Assembly (NCBI RefSeq): GCF_045862395.1
Contig: NZ_AP023087.1
Coordinates: 3,410,001 to 3,474,000 of the forward strand
DNA from: Marinicellulosiphila megalodicopiae
GTDB taxonomy: Bacteria > Pseudomonadota > Gammaproteobacteria > Pseudomonadales > Natronospirillaceae
DNA: 64,000 nucleotides
Direction of reading: 5' to 3'
How positions within the stretch are numbered: position 1 is the stretch's first letter; every line of letters starts with the position of its first letter. Shown in pieces: positions 60,069 through 64,000 of this stretch. The position numbers and the translations under genes are program-made. Under the pieces are notes generated by a model, which was not told the origin of the DNA, did not search any database, and was given only the letters and a program-made list of their open reading frames with translations.

Positions 60069-62168
60069 TTAATTCAGACTTTGTACGCTTAAAGTAAACT
60101 CACCAGACTCATCAGAGCTTAAAGTAGCAGCTTCAATATAATATGTACCCGCTAAAAGTGTTTGAGATATCTGACTATTTAAACCTGATCCACCATCATC
60201 ACTCTCAATCAAAGCAAACTCAGAATCAAGTAACATTAAATAAGTGTCATTATTCAAAGCAGTCAAATCTATCACTATATTAGTTGTCTGTGCTAAATCT
60301 AATCGGTAAACCTGATTACCCGTCGAATTCACAATCGAGCCACCAGAAGATACCCAATAACCCAAAGCTGATTCATTAACTTCAATCACATTAATTTCAG
60401 TCTTAGAGATTTCAACTTCAACAGTTTCAAAAACAGATAAATTAAAATCAGCAGAAACACCTGAAGATAAAGTAGTCGCCTCAATATAATACACTCCTGG
60501 CGCCAACACCCTTTCAATACGACTATCCAAACCTTGATAATCATCATTAGAATCAATTAAATTAAACTCATCATCAAGTAACATTAAAAAAGCATCGTCA
60601 TTAGTAGACAAATCAATAGTTACACCAGTAGATTCAGTAAGCGTTAATCGATATTGGGCGTTACCTATAGTGTTTGGCTGAGTCCCGCCCGTTCTAAACC
60701 AAGTCCCTGAAACTGTATCACCAATTGAAATAGGCAGAATTTCTAAAGGTTCAGGCAATGGAATCTCTTGATAAAAATTAAAACTAACTTCGTTTTGAGG
60801 CACTTCAAGATCCACCATCACCGCAAAATTACCAGCGTAACCATAGTTAAAAGGAGATACTTCAATATAATAAGTACCGGCATCTAACAAGTAATTCATT
60901 TCAGTTGAATAAATATAATTCAATTCATTAAATTCAGAGTCATATAAAACCATAAACCCATCATTGACACCCAATAATGAAATCGTAGCATTTGAAGATT
61001 CTTCAATTGTTAATTCAAACTGAACATTACCTGGAGCACCTATAGAATCACCACCTGAAAATTCCCATGCACTTTCTGCCAACAAAGCTGGCGATACTTC
61101 TTCAACAAACTCAACAACCGCATTTTCCAAATTAAGCTCAAGATAAACAGCATTATCCAACTCTTTAAAACCAGAATTCTGAATTTCAATAAAATATTCA
61201 CCGGCAAATAAAGAGCCTTCTATTCTATGAATATTATTTGAATAATTATACGCTCTTAAATAATCTGAACGAATATTCAACTTTGTTTCTTCATGTTTAG
61301 TAGAGACAGAACCATTTATATAAGCATATTCACCATTATCTGGCACAGTGACTTTATAAATCAACGTTGAGTATTCTTGTGTCCAACTAGACCAGATGCC
61401 ATCTGTAGCACTGGCTACAGGCGCACAATAATCGTCTTCCCCAATAATAGTTTCATCAACCACTCTTGAGTTGACTACGTAAACATCTTTATCTTGTAGG
61501 ATACAAGGGCGTAATTCATAATTTTCAGTTACACGCTTTAATTCGAAGCTGGAATTATTTGCACCATAAATGACAGTTGATCCTTCGTCAAAATCAATGC
61601 GAATCAACACACTACCTAAATCTTCGTATGTCACATAATATTCAACGACATTATCAGAAGACGCAAATACTAAATGATTGGTACTTCCGACTAAATCCAT
61701 ATAAGTGATCGAACCGCTTAGATTATTAGCCACAATCTCAACATCTATAGATATATCTCCAAGAGCAATAACACAATCGCTAGTTATTGCACGACCAACC
61801 CCTGTATTTAGGTTTTCAGTAACAACAAAAGTACCTGAAACTTCACATGCATAGGTTTCAACTTCAGTATTTGAATCAGGATTTGTTGTTGAGATTAAAA
61901 CAATTGCATCATCCAAAGACTCTAAAATTTCTGTCACATCCGCTTCATCACCCGTTAAATCAACATAATTATTGGGTGTAATTTCAAAGGTATAATCATT
62001 TTGTGTAACTGGTTCATCTAAAACAGTACTGCTAGATTCAGGCGCTATTACAGGCACTGTTATTGATGACCCTGACCCAGAATTAGTTTCAGGTTTGACT
62101 TCTGGAGTATCGTTACATGCTAGTAGCATGCTAGTCATAACAAGACCAATTATGTATTTATTCATCAT
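60069..62168 (-). CDS. Large lipoprotein with three tandem PPC-type beta-sandwich repeats
   Basis: Protein of about 699 residues with a lipobox (MTSMLLACND). I choose the ATG at 62168 (AAGGA close upstream); 62165 is almost equally good, and 62228 lacks support. The middle part contains a Cys-bearing CEVSGTFVV element like that of the lipoprotein at 8355-9716. Three repeats of about 100 residues fill the C-terminal half, each with a W-SSGG or W-RTGG start, YRLTLTES-like strands, a LMLLDSEF turn and GTYYIEA strands, typical of pre-peptidase C-terminal domains. Surface adhesion or carbohydrate binding is possible; no catalytic motif was seen. Confidence 0.8.
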   Translation of the reverse strand: MMNKYIIGLVMTSMLLACNDTPEVKPETNSGSGSSITVPVIAPESSSTVLDEPVTQNDYTFEITPNNYVDLTGDEADVTEILESLDDAIVLISTTNPDSNTEVETYACEVSGTFVVTENLNTGVGRAITSDCVIALGDISIDVEIVANNLSGSITYMDLVGSTNHLVFASSDNVVEYYVTYEDLGSVLIRIDFDEGSTVIYGANNSSFELKRVTENYELRPCILQDKDVYVVNSRVVDETIIGEDDYCAPVASATDGIWSSWTQEYSTLIYKVTVPDNGEYAYINGSVSTKHEETKLNIRSDYLRAYNYSNNIHRIEGSLFAGEYFIEIQNSGFKELDNAVYLELNLENAVVEFVEEVSPALLAESAWEFSGGDSIGAPGNVQFELTIEESSNATISLLGVNDGFMVLYDSEFNELNYIYSTEMNYLLDAGTYYIEVSPFNYGYAGNFAVMVDLEVPQNEVSFNFYQEIPLPEPLEILPISIGDTVSGTWFRTGGTQPNTIGNAQYRLTLTESTGVTIDLSTNDDAFLMLLDDEFNLIDSNDDYQGLDSRIERVLAPGVYYIEATTLSSGVSADFNLSVFETVEVEISKTEINVIEVNESALGYWVSSGGSIVNSTGNQVYRLDLAQTTNIVIDLTALNNDTYLMLLDSEFALIESDDGGSGLNSQISQTLLAGTYYIEAATLSSDESGEFTLSVQSLN

Positions 62169-62385
62169 TTTTCCTTCATGTTTAAAAATAGTTAAAAGTT
62201 TATAAAAGTTTATAAAAGAACGCTTCATAAGGTCCTTAAAATTTCGGGATAATTTTAATCAGTTTCCAATACATTAACAATTAAAGATCAGCGTAAAAAA
62301 GCACATCCAACAATACAAAAACAATCCAACTAACTAAGTGAACATGCCTAACTTACACAAACCATGCTAACGTTCAAAACAGATA

Positions 62386-63246
62386 TTACTCTGCAGCCCA
62401 CACATCACACTTAAATCCACCTTTGCCATTTTGACCAACGGCATCGGCCAGTTTAGGCAACAACAATTGCATTTTCTTAAACAACGTCCAAGGCGGATTC
62501 ACGACAATCATACCCGACGCATTCATGCCATCTTGCGTGTCATCAATATTCACAGCCAATTCAAATCGCTGAATATTTTTCACGCCGCCAGATTTTAAAC
62601 GTCGCTCCATTCTTAAAATGCGTTCACGTTCAACAACCGGATACCAAATCACATAAGTGCCTGCATTGAATTTTTTATACGCATCTACTACTGAACTTAC
62701 TACTTGGTCATACTCTGTTTTCACTTCATAAGACGGATCAATCAACACAAAACAACGCTTCGATTGCACAGGAATTAACTGTTTTAAACCGTCGTAACCA
62801 TTAATATCTTGCACGCGATTTTTCTTGGAGGGCGACACATTTTTACATAAAAACTTATAGTCTTCTGGGTGCAATTCAAACAGCCATGAACGATCTATCG
62901 GACGCAAAAATTGTTTGGCAATCCAAGGAGAGCCTGGATAAAAATCTAAATTTTTTAGATTCAAATTAGAATAAAATCCAGTTTTTTGTGCTTTTTGAAT
63001 CACTTCAAAATAGTTGTTCAATTCTGGAAATTCAGATGGCTTAATTAATCCAATACCACCTGCATATTCTTTTAATTTTTGTGCTTGATCGGAATTAATC
63101 GAATACATACCCGCACCACTGTGAGTATCAATGTACTCAAAAGGCTTCTCTTTTTTTAAAAAATGTTCAAATATTTCAACACAAATAAGGTGCTTTAGTA
63201 CATCCGCATAATTGCCAGCATGGAAGGAATGACGATAACTTAACAA
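62386..63246 (-). CDS. rlmJ: 23S rRNA (adenine2030-N6)-methyltransferase
   Basis: Protein of 286 residues, close to E. coli RlmJ (280). I choose the TTG at 63246 as start because the family begins MLSYRHSFHAGN and here TTG-TTA-AGT reads that way, with AGGAAA seven bases upstream; a longer reading from 63300 adds non-homologous residues. The SAM and catalytic motifs are FVLIDPSYE (about 163) and VVNPPWTLFKKM (about 253). It methylates A2030 of 23S rRNA. It is divergent from typA. Confidence 0.95.
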   Translation of the reverse strand: MLSYRHSFHAGNYADVLKHLICVEIFEHFLKKEKPFEYIDTHSGAGMYSINSDQAQKLKEYAGGIGLIKPSEFPELNNYFEVIQKAQKTGFYSNLNLKNLDFYPGSPWIAKQFLRPIDRSWLFELHPEDYKFLCKNVSPSKKNRVQDINGYDGLKQLIPVQSKRCFVLIDPSYEVKTEYDQVVSSVVDAYKKFNAGTYVIWYPVVERERILRMERRLKSGGVKNIQRFELAVNIDDTQDGMNASGMIVVNPPWTLFKKMQLLLPKLADAVGQNGKGGFKCDVWAAE

Positions 63247-63460
63247 GGCAAATTTCCTAGTGATTGGGAGAGGCGCGCATTGTGCAATAGCCCAAATCAA
63301 AGGGCAATAACTGTCTAAATTTAAATTTTGTCAACATCAATTTACACTAAACACATTAAAATACAGATTTTCCAAAACATAACAGGTATAATGCGCGCCA
63401 AATTTTAACCCTTTCAATGTTTGTGCTTTGGTACAGTATTGAGTTATTTGAGAAGAACTA

Positions 63461-64000
63461 ATGAGCACAGATATACAGTCTATCCGTAACGTTGCAATTA
63501 TTGCCCACGTCGATCACGGTAAAACAACACTTGTTGATAAACTTTTAAGCCAATCCGGTACTTTGGATCGTCGTGATGACGGCGCTGAACGTATCATGGA
63601 TTCAAACGATCAAGAAAAAGAGCGTGGCATCACGATCTTGGCAAAAAATACAGCGATCAGCTACAACGGTACGCGTATTAACATCGTAGACACACCAGGT
63701 CACGCCGATTTCGGTGGTGAGGTTGAACGTGTATTATCGATGGTTGATTCGGTTTTACTATTGGTTGATGCCGTTGATGGTCCTATGCCACAAACGCGTT
63801 TCGTAACACAAAAAGCGTTCGAGCAAGGCTTGAAGCCAATTGTTGTTATCAACAAAATTGACCGTCCAGGCGCACGTCCTGACTGGGTTGTAGATGAAAT
63901 TTTCGACTTATTTGATCGTTTAGGCGCAACCGATGAGCAACTTGATTTCCCAATCATGTACGCATCAGCATTAAACGGCATTGCTGGTTACGAACCTGAT
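63461..64000 (+). CDS. typA: GTP-binding protein TypA/BipA, partial
   Basis: The first 180 codons of the ribosome-binding GTPase BipA; the gene continues past the window edge. The GTPase motifs are complete: G1 [16 protein letters not shown]2 in [12 protein letters not shown]3 [11 protein letters not shown]4 [21 protein letters not shown] site lies before the ATG. It functions in ribosome assembly and stress adaptation in relatives, notably at low temperature. No regulatory element was recognised in the 160-base spacer upstream. Confidence 0.97.
   Translation, partial: MSTDIQSIRNVAIIAHVDHGKTTLVDKLLSQSGTLDRRDDGAERIMDSNDQEKERGITILAKNTAISYNGTRINIVDTPGHADFGGEVERVLSMVDSVLLLVDAVDGPMPQTRFVTQKAFEQGLKPIVVINKIDRPGARPDWVVDEIFDLFDRLGATDEQLDFPIMYASALNGIAGYEPD

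Noticed and set aside
59768..60097. 109-codon plus-strand frame over the end of glgA and its terminator
   Set aside because: It runs through a strong terminator hairpin and overlaps glgA in another frame.

Overview
The window looks like chromosome from an AT-rich, probably marine gammaproteobacterium with an Oceanospirillales/Pseudomonas-type gene order. The main evidence is the single-strand run sdhCDAB-sucAB-lpd-sucCD next to a divergent gltA, as in Pseudomonas. Other pointers are an uvrY(gacA)-uvrC pair, FleS/FleR-like and other sigma-54 regulators, thiI with a rhodanese tail, rlmJ and typA. Genus is not resolved from sequence alone.

Layout. 1-7468 is a defence block on the minus strand: a sigma-54 activator with an N-terminal CARF/RtcR-like domain, then a type I restriction operon of hsdR (EcoEI type), hsdM and a DUF1016/YhcG nuclease that runs off the left edge. 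A near-consensus sigma-54 promoter (5988-6003) lies between the activator and hsdR, so the activator very likely switches the operon on. No hsdS is inside the window. 7469-9716 holds a decayed PH-like pseudogene and a PKD-type lipoprotein. 9827-18060 is a probable mobile island: an XRE regulator, a small downstream protein, a tyrosine integrase, a Xis-like protein, paired operator-like palindromes, an unknown 275-residue protein, and a roughly 1646-residue protein carrying two tyrosine-recombinase-like cores, preceded by a nested palindrome.

18271-31665 is core metabolism: a chalcone-isomerase-like protein, then the 2-oxoglutarate dehydrogenase, succinyl-CoA synthetase and succinate dehydrogenase genes (minus) and citrate synthase (plus). 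Several intercistronic hairpins suggest transcript processing or attenuation. 31719-34073 has a MOSC protein, nhaA and tRNA-Glu. 34203-40047 has a zinc-ribbon membrane protein and a DUF1592/DUF1552 secreted pair whose first member carries a Ser-Thr microsatellite, plus a DoxX-like protein. 40074-43679 has a PfkB kinase, ppa, a DJ-1 protein and aroA.

43901-50495 has an outer-membrane barrel, a MASE1-CHASE hybrid kinase, a lipoprotein and thiI. 50663-51317 has three identical initiator tRNA-fMet genes and a broken fourth copy. 51420-56727 is regulatory and repair: an orphan FleR/FleS-like pair, uvrC and uvrY. 57234-59904 is a two-gene glycogen synthesis operon (glgC, and glgA with a TTG start). 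The right end holds a three-PPC-repeat lipoprotein, rlmJ and the start of typA.

The best candidates for something little described are the CARF-sigma-54 control of a type I restriction operon and the double-recombinase giant with its coupled partner.
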